Source: Youhaiella tibetensis (GTDB taxonomy: Bacteria > Pseudomonadota > Alphaproteobacteria > Rhizobiales > Devosiaceae). Taken from it: DNA of 64,000 nt. Both the position numbers and the translations under genes were made by a program. Below, piece after piece: positions 25,907-33,584 of this stretch (the stretch's first letter is position 1; each line of letters starts with the position of its first letter). The notes under the pieces were generated by a model that was not told the DNA's origin, searched no databases, and was given only the letters and a program-made list of their open reading frames with translations. The stretch spans positions 434,001 through 498,000 of the forward strand of contig NZ_CP041690.1 of the NCBI RefSeq assembly GCF_008000755.1, written 5' to 3'.

Positions 25907-27610
25907 ATGTTCGACTACATCATCGTCGGGGGCGGCAGCGCCGGGTGCGTGCTGGCCAATCGCCTCTCCGCCAACCCTTCGCTCAAGGTCCTGCTCATCG
26001 AGGCCGGGCGCGATCTCAAGCCGGGAGAGGAAGGCGAGGCCATCCGCGACACCTACCCGGGCAAGGCGGCCCACGATCCGGCCAACCACTGGCAGGGCCT
26101 GAAGGCCTGGACGCAGCCCAACCATCACAACAACCCCAACCGCCCCGCGCCCAAGAAATACGAGCAGGCCAAGCTCATGGGCGGCGGCTCGAGCATCAAC
26201 GGCCAGATCGCCAACCGTGGCACGCCGGACGACTATGAGGAATGGGCACGGCTCGGCTGCGAGGGCTGGGACTGGGCGGGCGTGCTGCCCTTCTTCAAGC
26301 GCCTCGAAAACGACCTCGATTTCGATGGGCCGCTCCACGGCAAATCCGGCCCCATCCCCATCTACCGCATCCCGCGCGAAAAATGGCCGGCGCTTTCGCT
26401 CGCCGCCGAGCGCGCCATGACCGAAATCGGCTACGAGGGACTGGAGGACCAGAACGGCGCCGCCTTCGGGGACGGTCACTTCCCCATGTCGCTCTCCAAC
26501 AATCGCGGCCTGCACCGCGTCTCGACGGCGATGGGCTATCTCGATGCCGCGACGCGCGCACGGCCCAACCTCACCATCCTCGCTGACACCCACGTGCTCC
26601 AGCTCGTCATCTCCGGCACCACGGTCACCGGCGTTCGGGTCGAGCGGGCGGGCAAGGAGGAACTCATCGCGGCCAGGGAAGTGGTGGTCTCCTCGGGCGC
26701 GCTCCATTCGCCGGCCCTGCTGATGCGCTCGGGCATCGGGCCCGCAGTGGCGCTGCGCAAGGTCGGAACGGAGGTCGTCATCGACCTCCCGGGCGTCGGC
26801 GCGAACCTGCAGGAGCACCCCGGCACCTCGCTCTCGGCCTATATCAAGCCCGGGGCCCGTCTCAAGCACACGCGCCGCCACATTCACCTCGGGCTGCGGT
26901 ACAGTTCGGGCGTTGAGGGATGCGGTCCCTCCGACATGTTCATGATGCTGGCGGCCAAATCGGCCTGGCACCCGCTGGGCATCCGCATCGCCTCGATGCT
27001 CGGCTGGATCAACAAGGCGGAGTCGCGCGGTCACGTGGAACTGGTGAGCTCGGACCCGCGCGTCGAGCCGCTGGTCGATCTCAACTACCTCAGCGACAGC
27101 CGCGACCTGCAGCGCCTGGTCGGCGCCATCCACCTGATGGCCCGCATCTACGCGGCCGACGCCATGAAGCAATATCTCGAACTGCCCAGCCCTTCGAGCT
27201 ACACCGGCTTTGCCAAGTCGCTCGGCCGGCAGACGCTGCGCAACTTCATCATCACCGCCCCGGTGGCGGCGGTGATCGACATCCTGCCGCCGGCCCGCCG
27301 GGTGTTCTTCGATGTCGCAGTGGCGACCGGCATGACGCTCAGGCAATTGCTCACCGACCAGGACATGATCGAGGACTACGTCAAGGCCAACGCCTTCGGC
27401 CAATGGCACGTCTGCGGCACCTGCAGGATGGGGCCGGGCGACGATCGCGACGCGGTTGTCGACCCGCGCAGTGCGCGGGTGCACGGTATCGAGGGCCTGC
27501 GCGTCGCCGATGCCTCGATCATGCCGACGGCGCCCCGCGCCAACCTCAATATTCCCACGATCATGGTGGCCGAGAAGGTCGCCGACCTGATCCTTTCCCA
27601 GCACGCTTGA
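25907..27610 (+). CDS. GMC-family FAD-dependent oxidoreductase
   Basis: This is a 567-residue flavoenzyme of the choline dehydrogenase/glucose oxidase family. The FAD motif is DYIIVGGGSAGCVLANRLS; the GMC signature region is MGGGSSINGQIANRGTPDDY; the catalytic histidine is in GQWHVCGTCRMG; a second conserved block is APRANLNIPTIMVAEKVAD. It probably oxidises an alcohol or sugar as one step of the pathway fed by the importer. It ends the operon. Confidence 0.9.
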   Translation: MFDYIIVGGGSAGCVLANRLSANPSLKVLLIEAGRDLKPGEEGEAIRDTYPGKAAHDPANHWQGLKAWTQPNHHNNPNRPAPKKYEQAKLMGGGSSINGQIANRGTPDDYEEWARLGCEGWDWAGVLPFFKRLENDLDFDGPLHGKSGPIPIYRIPREKWPALSLAAERAMTEIGYEGLEDQNGAAFGDGHFPMSLSNNRGLHRVSTAMGYLDAATRARPNLTILADTHVLQLVISGTTVTGVRVERAGKEELIAAREVVVSSGALHSPALLMRSGIGPAVALRKVGTEVVIDLPGVGANLQEHPGTSLSAYIKPGARLKHTRRHIHLGLRYSSGVEGCGPSDMFMMLAAKSAWHPLGIRIASMLGWINKAESRGHVELVSSDPRVEPLVDLNYLSDSRDLQRLVGAIHLMARIYAADAMKQYLELPSPSSYTGFAKSLGRQTLRNFIITAPVAAVIDILPPARRVFFDVAVATGMTLRQLLTDQDMIEDYVKANAFGQWHVCGTCRMGPGDDRDAVVDPRSARVHGIEGLRVADASIMPTAPRANLNIPTIMVAEKVADLILSQHA

Positions 27611-27647
27611 CGGTAGGGCGCTGCCCGGCGCCCGCCATCGTCCATGG

Positions 27648-27671
27648 GGTGGCGAACGCCCATTCGCCACC
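27648..27671 (+). terminator. Stem-loop after the GMC operon
   Basis: GGTGGCGAA and TTCGCCACC form a perfect 9-base stem with a 6-base loop, 37 bases after the stop. There is no T-run. A second stem (TTGCCCG / CGGGCAA, 27691-27715) sits directly before nasT and could touch its ribosome binding site. Confidence 0.45.
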
Positions 27672-27724
27672 GCCGTGCCGGGCTCGGCAATTGCCCGCTG
27701 GAAGATTTCGGGCAATAAGACGCC

Positions 27725-28312
27725 ATGCCCGACACGCTTTCGATCCTCGTTATCGATGACAACGCCATTCGCGCTTCGATCATCGAGGCGGGGTTGCGGG
27801 AGGCCGGGCATGATCGGGTGCGGGTGATTACCGAGATCGATGACGTCGCCGGCCAGATCGGCGCCATCGCGCCCGACGTGGTCATCATCGACCTCGAAAA
27901 TCCGAACCGCGACGTGCTCGAGCACTTCTTTTCGCTTTCGCGCAGCCTCAAGCGCCCCATCGCCATGTTCGTGGACAAGGCCGACCTCAGTTCCATCGAG
28001 GCCGCGGTGGATGCCGGGGTCTCGGCCTATGTCGTCGATGGCCTGCGCAAGGATCGCGTCAAACCCATCCTGGACATGGCGATCCTGCGTTTCCGCGCCT
28101 TTTCGCGCATGCAGGAAGAACTCGAAGCCGCCCGTTCCGAGCTTCAGGGCCGCAAGATCATCGACAAGGCCAAGGGCATTCTGATGCGCACGCGCGGCGT
28201 TTCCGAAGAGGAAGCCTATGCGCTGCTGCGCACGACGGCGATGAACCAGAACCGCAAGATTGCCGAGATCGCCCAGAGCCTGGTGACGGCGGCCGAATTG
28301 TTGGGGTCATAG
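27725..28312 (+). CDS. nasT: ANTAR-domain antitermination regulator NasT
   Basis: This 195-residue protein has an N-terminal receiver-like domain (LSILVIDDNAIRASIIEAGL at the start, PDVVIIDLENPNRD around the usual phosphorylation site) and a C-terminal ANTAR RNA-binding domain (GRKIIDKAKGILMRTRGVSEEEAYALLR). NasT binds paired hexaloop hairpins in nitrate/nitrite operon leaders and prevents termination; NasS restrains it when nitrate or nitrite is absent. Both NasS and a matching leader are encoded just downstream. Confidence 0.92.
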   Translation: MPDTLSILVIDDNAIRASIIEAGLREAGHDRVRVITEIDDVAGQIGAIAPDVVIIDLENPNRDVLEHFFSLSRSLKRPIAMFVDKADLSSIEAAVDAGVSAYVVDGLRKDRVKPILDMAILRFRAFSRMQEELEAARSELQGRKIIDKAKGILMRTRGVSEEEAYALLRTTAMNQNRKIAEIAQSLVTAAELLGS

Positions 28313-28322
28313 GAGAGCGCGC

Positions 28323-29543
28323 ATGGGGCTGACCAAGATCACCGTGGGTTTCGTGCCCCTGCTCGACAGCGCCGTGCTGGTGGCCGCCCAGGAAATGGGC
28401 TTTGCCGAAGCCGAAGGGCTGACCCTCAAGCTCGTGCGTGAAAGTTCCTGGGCCAATATCCGCGACCGGGTCGCCATCGGTCACTTCGACGCCGCCCACA
28501 TGCTCGGGCCGATGCCGCTCAGCGCCAACCTGGGCCTGACGCCTCTCGACGTACCGCTGATCGCGCCGATGGCGCTGGGGCTGGGGGGCAATGCCATAAC
28601 CGTCTCCAACGCGCTCTGGGAGCAGATGCTGGCCGCCGGCGCGCCCTCGGACGGTTCCGCCCGGGGCACCGGGGAGGCGCTGCGCCGGGTCGTCGCCGAG
28701 CGTGCCGAACAGAACCTGCCCAGCCTGCGCTTCGGCGTGGTGCACCGCGAGAGCGGGCACAATTACGAACTGCGTTACTGGCTGGCGGCCTCCGGCATCG
28801 ACCCGGACCGGGATGTCGAAATCCTCATCGTGCCGCCGCCCTTCCAGCCCGATGCCCTGGCGGCGCGCCGCACCGACGCCTATTGCGTGGGCGAGCCGTT
28901 CAACTCGGTGGCCGTGGCCCGCGGCATCGGCCGCGTCGTCACCACCAAGTCGGCCATCTGGCGCCTGAGCCCGGAAAAGGTGCTCGGCACCCGCGCCCAA
29001 TGGGCCAACCGCTACCCCGAGCAGCTGGCCGCCCTCATCCGCGCGCTGACCCGCGCCGCCCGATGGTGCGGAGACCCGGACAACCTGCCGACCCTGGCCG
29101 AGATCCTTGCCCGCGACGACCGCCTGGGATTGCCGGCCGACCTCCTGCTGCGCCCGCTATCCGGGCGCCTGCTCTTCGGGCCCGGCGAGGAGCATGAGGT
29201 CAAGGAGTTCTTCGTGCCCTTCCAGCGCGCGGCGAACTTCCCCTGGATCAGCCATGCCATGTGGTTCTATTCCCAGATGGTGCGCTGGGGGCAGGTCGAG
29301 CACACGCCCGAGAACGCCGCCAAGGCCCGGGCGAGCTATCGGCCCGACCTCTTCCGCGCCGCCCTCGCCGGCCAGGGGATCGCCGTGCCCTCCGCCAATG
29401 CCAAGGTCGAGGGCGCGCTGAGCGAGCCCACCGTGGTGGGCGCCGCCGGCGGCACGCTCACGCTGGGGCCCGATGGCTTCTTCGACGGGACGCGCTTCGA
29501 CCCCGACAAACTCGATGACTACATTATGAGCCAAAAGCAATAA
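28323..29543 (+). CDS. nasS: Nitrate/nitrite sensor NasS (NrtA-like, cytoplasmic)
   Basis: This 406-residue protein resembles NrtA/CmpA binding proteins but has no signal peptide (it starts MGLTKITVGFVPLLDSAVLV), as expected for the cytoplasmic sensor NasS. Blocks such as FGVVHRESGHNYELRYWL and DAYCVGEPFNSVAVARGIGR are typical of the family. It lies ten bases after nasT. In Paracoccus, Azotobacter and Bradyrhizobium, NasS binds NasT and releases it on sensing nitrate or nitrite. Confidence 0.9.
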   Translation: MGLTKITVGFVPLLDSAVLVAAQEMGFAEAEGLTLKLVRESSWANIRDRVAIGHFDAAHMLGPMPLSANLGLTPLDVPLIAPMALGLGGNAITVSNALWEQMLAAGAPSDGSARGTGEALRRVVAERAEQNLPSLRFGVVHRESGHNYELRYWLAASGIDPDRDVEILIVPPPFQPDALAARRTDAYCVGEPFNSVAVARGIGRVVTTKSAIWRLSPEKVLGTRAQWANRYPEQLAALIRALTRAARWCGDPDNLPTLAEILARDDRLGLPADLLLRPLSGRLLFGPGEEHEVKEFFVPFQRAANFPWISHAMWFYSQMVRWGQVEHTPENAAKARASYRPDLFRAALAGQGIAVPSANAKVEGALSEPTVVGAAGGTLTLGPDGFFDGTRFDPDKLDDYIMSQKQ

Positions 29544-29668
29544 TGCGCATAATATAGGCAGTTTGCTGCCCGCTTGGGCGCTGCCGACCGGCCCTGCCGA
29601 TAAGGGCGATCACGGCCCGATCCCTCTATCGCATTGAGAAGAAATGGAATTGTTCCCGGCGCTGCATC

Positions 29669-29684
29669 TGGCACGCTTCCTGCA
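29669..29684 (+). promoter_or_regulatory. Sigma-54 promoter of the nirBD operon
   Basis: TGGCACG-CTTC-CTGCA fits the -24/-12 consensus TGGCACG-N4-TTGCW with one mismatch, with GG and GC ten bases apart. Transcription would start near 29695, just before the antitermination leader. This implies NtrC control by nitrogen limitation on top of NasT control. I found no clear NtrC palindrome upstream. Confidence 0.75.
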
Positions 29685-29720
29685 ATGCTGATTGCGAGCG
29701 CTCAGGCGCAATGACATTCC

Positions 29721-29827
29721 GGCGTCCAATGGCGGGCGCCGACACATCTGGCAACGCCGCCAACCATCAAGACTGTCTCTCCCCGAGGGGAGGACGGGTC
29801 GTGACGGTTGGCGGCGTTTTCGTTTTT
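29721..29827 (+). promoter_or_regulatory. ANTAR (NasT) antitermination leader with intrinsic terminator
   Basis: Hairpin 1: GGCGTCC-AATGGC-GGGCGCC (29721-29740). Hairpin 2: TGGC-AACGCC-GCCA (29749-29762). Both have hexaloops with A at position 1 and G at position 4, the ANTAR recognition pattern. Hairpin 2 overlaps the 5' arm of a perfect 13-base terminator stem (AACGCCGCCAACC at 29753-29765, GGTTGGCGGCGTT at 29806-29818), which runs into TTTTCGTTTTT. A further small stem sits in the terminator loop. NasT binding to the two hexaloops would prevent the terminator from forming. The 29544-29868 gap holds no gene. Confidence 0.85.
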
Positions 29828-29868
29828 GGCCCGCGGACAGGCTCCGCACCAGGAGAGCACACGATCAC

Positions 29869-32313
29869 ATGAGCGAAAAACTCGTCATCATCGGAGCGGG
29901 CATGGCCTCCGGGCGCATGCTCGACCATCTCTTCGAAACCGCCCACGATTTCGAGGTGACCCTGTTCGGCGCCGAGCCGCGCGGCAACTACAACCGCATC
30001 ATGCTCTCCCCGGTCCTGGCGGGCGAGAAGCGCTACGAGGACATCGTCACCCATGACGCCGCCTGGTATGCGGCCAACGGGGTCGACTGCCGCTTCGGGC
30101 ATGCGGTGACCAAGATCGACCGGCACGCCAGGACGGTGTTCGCCAACGGCGTCGAGACGCCCTACGACAAGCTGGTCATCGCCACCGGCTCCGCTCCCTT
30201 CATCCTGCCCGTCGCCGGCCGCGACCTGCCCGGCGTCCACGCTTTCCGCGACCTCGACGACGTGGAGGCGATGCTCGCGATCGCGGCTCGACCGGGCGCG
30301 CGTGTCGTCGTCATCGGTGGCGGACTTCTGGGCCTCGAGGCCGCGGCAGCCCTGCGCGGGCGCGGCATGAACGTGGTGGTGCTGCACCTTGCCGGCCACC
30401 TGATGGAGCGCCAGCTCGATCCCGCCGCCGGCTACCTGCTCGAACGCGAACTGACCGGCCGCGGCATCAAGGTGCAGTGCCGCGCCCAGACCAAGGCCAT
30501 CCTGGGGCGCGACCGCGTCGAGGCGGTGCTGCTCGAAGACGGCACCATCCATGAGGCCGACCTGGTGGTGATGGCCGCCGGCATCCGGCCCGAGACGCGG
30601 CTGGCCACCGACGCCGGCATCGAGGTGCAGCGCGGCGTCGTGGTCGACGACGCCATGCGCACTTCGGACCCCGATATCCTGGCGCTGGGCGAATGCGCCG
30701 AGCATGCCGGCGCCGTCTACGGCCTCGTCGCGCCGCTCTACGACATGGCCCGGGTAGCGGCCAGGACGCTCGTGGGCGAGACGGCCGGCTTTGTCGCCCC
30801 CAAGACCGCCACCCAGCTCAAGGTCACCGGCGTCAGTCTCTATTCGGCCGGCGATTTCGGCGAGGGCGAGGGGCGCGAGGAAATCGTCCTGCGCAATGCC
30901 GCCTCGGGCATCTACAAGCGCGTGGTGCTGGCCGGCAACCAGGTGGTGGGCACGGTGCTCTACGGCGAAACCGGCGACGGCGCCTGGTTCTTCGATCTCA
31001 TCAAGCGCGGTACCGACGTCTCGCAGATGCGCGACACCCTGATCTACGGCCAGTCCTATGGCGGCGATGCCCTCGCCGATCCCCTGGCCGCCGTCACCGC
31101 GCTGCCGGCCGATGCGGAAATCTGCGGCTGCAACGGCGTGTGCAAGGGCAGGATCACCGATGCGATCGCGGCCAAGGGGTTGACCTCGCTCGACGACGTG
31201 CGCGCCCACACCAAGGCCTCGGCCTCGTGCGGCTCGTGCACGGGCCTGGTCGAGAAGCTGCTGATGGCGACGCTGGGCGACGCCTATAACCCCGCCGCCA
31301 TCCAGCCCATGTGCCAATGCACGGACCTCGGCCATGACGAAGTGCGGCGCCTCATCGTGGCGCAGGAGCTCAAGTCCATTCCCGCCGTGATGCAGGAGCT
31401 GGGCTGGAAGACTTCGTGCGGCTGCGCCAAGTGCCGGCCGGCGCTCAACTATTACCTTATCGCCTCCTGGCCGGGCCAGTACGAGGACGATGGACAGTCC
31501 CGCTTCATCAACGAGCGCGTGCACGCCAACATCCAGAAAGACGGCACCTATTCGGTGGTGCCGCGCATGTTCGGCGGCATCACCAATGCCCGGGAATTGC
31601 GCGCCATAGCCGATGTCGCCGACAAGTTCGAAATTCCCACCATCAAGGTCACCGGCGGCCAGCGCATCGACCTGCTCGGCATCCGCAAGGAAGACCTGCC
31701 CGCCGTCTGGGCCGACCTCAATGCCGCCGGCATGGTGTCGGGCGCCGCCTACGCCAAGGGCTTGCGCACGGTCAAGACCTGCGTCGGCTCGGACTGGTGC
31801 CGGTTTGGCACCCAGGATTCGACCGGGCTCGGCATCAGGATCGAAAAGTTCATGTGGGGCTCCTGGACGCCCGCCAAGCTCAAGCTCGCCGTCTCCGGCT
31901 GCCCGCGCAACTGCGCCGAGGCGACCTGCAAGGATATCGGCGTCGTCTGCGTGGAATCGGGATACGAGATCCACTTCGGGGGCGCGGCGGGGCTCGAAAT
32001 CCGCGGCACCGAAATCCTCTGCCATGCCGGCACGGAAGACGAGACCATCGAGATCATCGCCGCCCTCACCCAGCTCTACCGCGAGCAGGGCCGCTATCTC
32101 GAGCGCATCCACAAGTGGATGAAGCGTGTCGGCATTGCCTCGATCAAGGCGGCGGTGGTGGAGGATCCGGCGCGGCGCCGCCAGCTCTACGAGCGCTTCG
32201 TCCATTCCCAGCAGTTCGCCCAGGTCGACCCGTGGGAGGAGCGCGTCAACGGCAAGGACGCGCACGAATTCGCGGCCATGGCCGAGTTCGCCATGCTCGA
32301 GGCGGCGGAGTGA
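29869..32313 (+). CDS. nirB: Assimilatory nitrite reductase, large subunit
   Basis: This 814-residue cytoplasmic enzyme reduces nitrite to ammonium with NAD(P)H. In order: FAD/NAD domain (KLVIIGAGMASGRML), a BFD-type [2Fe-2S] region (CGCNGVCKGRI and CGSCTGLVEKLL), a further cysteine pair (CGCAKCRPALNYY), and the sirohaem-[4Fe-4S] domain with TCVGSDWCRFG and VSGCPRNCAEATCKD. I start at the ATG at 29869, with AGGAG upstream, because the open frame reaching back to 29692 runs through the terminator leader. Confidence 0.95.
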   Translation: MSEKLVIIGAGMASGRMLDHLFETAHDFEVTLFGAEPRGNYNRIMLSPVLAGEKRYEDIVTHDAAWYAANGVDCRFGHAVTKIDRHARTVFANGVETPYDKLVIATGSAPFILPVAGRDLPGVHAFRDLDDVEAMLAIAARPGARVVVIGGGLLGLEAAAALRGRGMNVVVLHLAGHLMERQLDPAAGYLLERELTGRGIKVQCRAQTKAILGRDRVEAVLLEDGTIHEADLVVMAAGIRPETRLATDAGIEVQRGVVVDDAMRTSDPDILALGECAEHAGAVYGLVAPLYDMARVAARTLVGETAGFVAPKTATQLKVTGVSLYSAGDFGEGEGREEIVLRNAASGIYKRVVLAGNQVVGTVLYGETGDGAWFFDLIKRGTDVSQMRDTLIYGQSYGGDALADPLAAVTALPADAEICGCNGVCKGRITDAIAAKGLTSLDDVRAHTKASASCGSCTGLVEKLLMATLGDAYNPAAIQPMCQCTDLGHDEVRRLIVAQELKSIPAVMQELGWKTSCGCAKCRPALNYYLIASWPGQYEDDGQSRFINERVHANIQKDGTYSVVPRMFGGITNARELRAIADVADKFEIPTIKVTGGQRIDLLGIRKEDLPAVWADLNAAGMVSGAAYAKGLRTVKTCVGSDWCRFGTQDSTGLGIRIEKFMWGSWTPAKLKLAVSGCPRNCAEATCKDIGVVCVESGYEIHFGGAAGLEIRGTEILCHAGTEDETIEIIAALTQLYREQGRYLERIHKWMKRVGIASIKAAVVEDPARRRQLYERFVHSQQFAQVDPWEERVNGKDAHEFAAMAEFAMLEAAE

Positions 32314-32318
32314 GCGCC

Positions 32319-32669
32319 ATGACCGAGATGAGCACCATCACCTGGATCGAGATCGGCGCGCTCGCCGACATTCCCCGCCGCGGCGCGCGCTGCATCACCA
32401 CGCCCATGGGCCGCGTCGCCGTCTTCCGCACCGCCGCCGACGAGGTGTTCGCCATCGACGACAGGTGCCCCCACAGGGGTGGGCCCCTCAGCCAGGGCAT
32501 CGTCCACGGCGCCCAGGTCACCTGCCCGCTGCACAACTGGGTGTTCTCGCTCGAAACCGGCCAGGCCCAGGGCGCCGACGAGGGTGCGGTGCGCACCTAT
32601 CCCATGCGCACCCAGGACGGCCGGCTCTTCATCGACGCATCCACGCTTCTGGCGGCCACCGCCGCCTGA
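32319..32669 (+). CDS. nirD: Assimilatory nitrite reductase, small subunit (Rieske-type)
   Basis: This is the 116-residue partner of NirB. It keeps the full Rieske [2Fe-2S] ligand set (CPHRGG and CPLHNW), unlike E. coli NirD, in which the cluster ligands are missing. The ATG at 32319 has GGAG eight bases upstream; a GTG at 32310 overlapping the nirB stop is an alternative. Confidence 0.92.
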   Translation: MTEMSTITWIEIGALADIPRRGARCITTPMGRVAVFRTAADEVFAIDDRCPHRGGPLSQGIVHGAQVTCPLHNWVFSLETGQAQGADEGAVRTYPMRTQDGRLFIDASTLLAATAA

Positions 32670-32703
32670 TCCCTCAACACACGACAAACCCAGGAGACTT
32701 CCA

Positions 32704-33558
32704 ATGGCCTATGTTGCCCCCAAGGAATTCGTGACCAAGATGGTCGACGCCGGCGAGGCCAAGATCTTCATGTCCACCCGCGACACGCTGATCCGCGCCT
32801 TCATGGCCGGCGCCATCCTGGCGCTGGCGGCCGCCTTTGCCATCACCATCAACGTACAGACGGGCCAGCCGCTGCTCGGCGCCGTGCTGTTTCCGGTCGG
32901 CTTCTGCCTCCTCTACCTGATGGGGTTCGACCTGCTGACCGGGGTCTTCACGCTCTCCCCGCTCGCCCTGATCGACCGCCGGCCCGGCGTGACGCTGGGC
33001 GGGGTGCTGCGCAACTGGGGCCTGGTCTTTACCGGCAATTTCGCCGGCGCGCTGCTGGTCGCCCTGATGATGGCGGTGATCGTGACCTTCGGCTTCACCC
33101 AGGCGCCCGACGCGGTGGGCGAGAAGATCGGCCATATCGGGGAGGGCCGCACCCTCGGCTACGCCGCCCACGGCGCCGCCGGCATGCTGACGCTCTTCAT
33201 CCGCGGCGTGCTCTGCAACTGGATGGTCTCGACCGGCGTCGTCGCGGCCATGATGTCCACCACCGTCCCGGGCAAGGTCATCGGCATGTGGATGCCGATC
33301 ATGCTCTTCTTCTACATGGGCTTCGAGCACTCGGTGGTGAACATGTTCCTGTTCCCCTCGAGCCTCATGCTCGGCGGCAACTTCTCCATCATGGACTACC
33401 TGATCTGGAATGAGATCCCGACCGTCGCCGGCAACCTCGTCGGTGGCCTGACCTTCGTCGGCCTCACCCTTTACGCCACCCACTCGCGCACGGCTCCGGC
33501 ACGCACCCCCGCCGTCGCCCGCGGCACCGACAACGTCGTTCCCGTCGCTGCCGAATAA
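32704..33558 (+). CDS. Formate/nitrite transporter family protein (NirC/FocA)
   Basis: This 284-residue membrane channel has about six spans, with FDLLTGVFTLSP, RNWGLVFTGNFAGAL, GVLCNWMV and FEHSVVNMFLFP typical of the FNT family. Set between nirD and cysG, it most likely imports nitrite, so I read it as NirC-like. AGGAG precedes the ATG. The final 25 residues form a proline- and alanine-rich tail. Confidence 0.92.
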   Translation: MAYVAPKEFVTKMVDAGEAKIFMSTRDTLIRAFMAGAILALAAAFAITINVQTGQPLLGAVLFPVGFCLLYLMGFDLLTGVFTLSPLALIDRRPGVTLGGVLRNWGLVFTGNFAGALLVALMMAVIVTFGFTQAPDAVGEKIGHIGEGRTLGYAAHGAAGMLTLFIRGVLCNWMVSTGVVAAMMSTTVPGKVIGMWMPIMLFFYMGFEHSVVNMFLFPSSLMLGGNFSIMDYLIWNEIPTVAGNLVGGLTFVGLTLYATHSRTAPARTPAVARGTDNVVPVAAE

Positions 33559-33584
33559 CCATCGCAACCCGGGGAGACCGACAG

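Noticed and set aside
27646-27659. A GG-N10-GC match upstream of nasT
   Set aside because: It lies inside a 9-base-pair hairpin in GC-rich DNA, and the rest of the sigma-54 consensus is absent.
25283-27925. An 880-codon open frame on the minus strand
   Set aside because: It lies antisense to the permease, HbpS-like and GMC genes, has a charged low-complexity composition typical of mirrored GC-rich codons, and resembles no protein family.
29767-32265. An 832-codon open frame on the minus strand
   Set aside because: It is antisense to nirB, whose cofactor motifs are intact; it is a codon-bias shadow.
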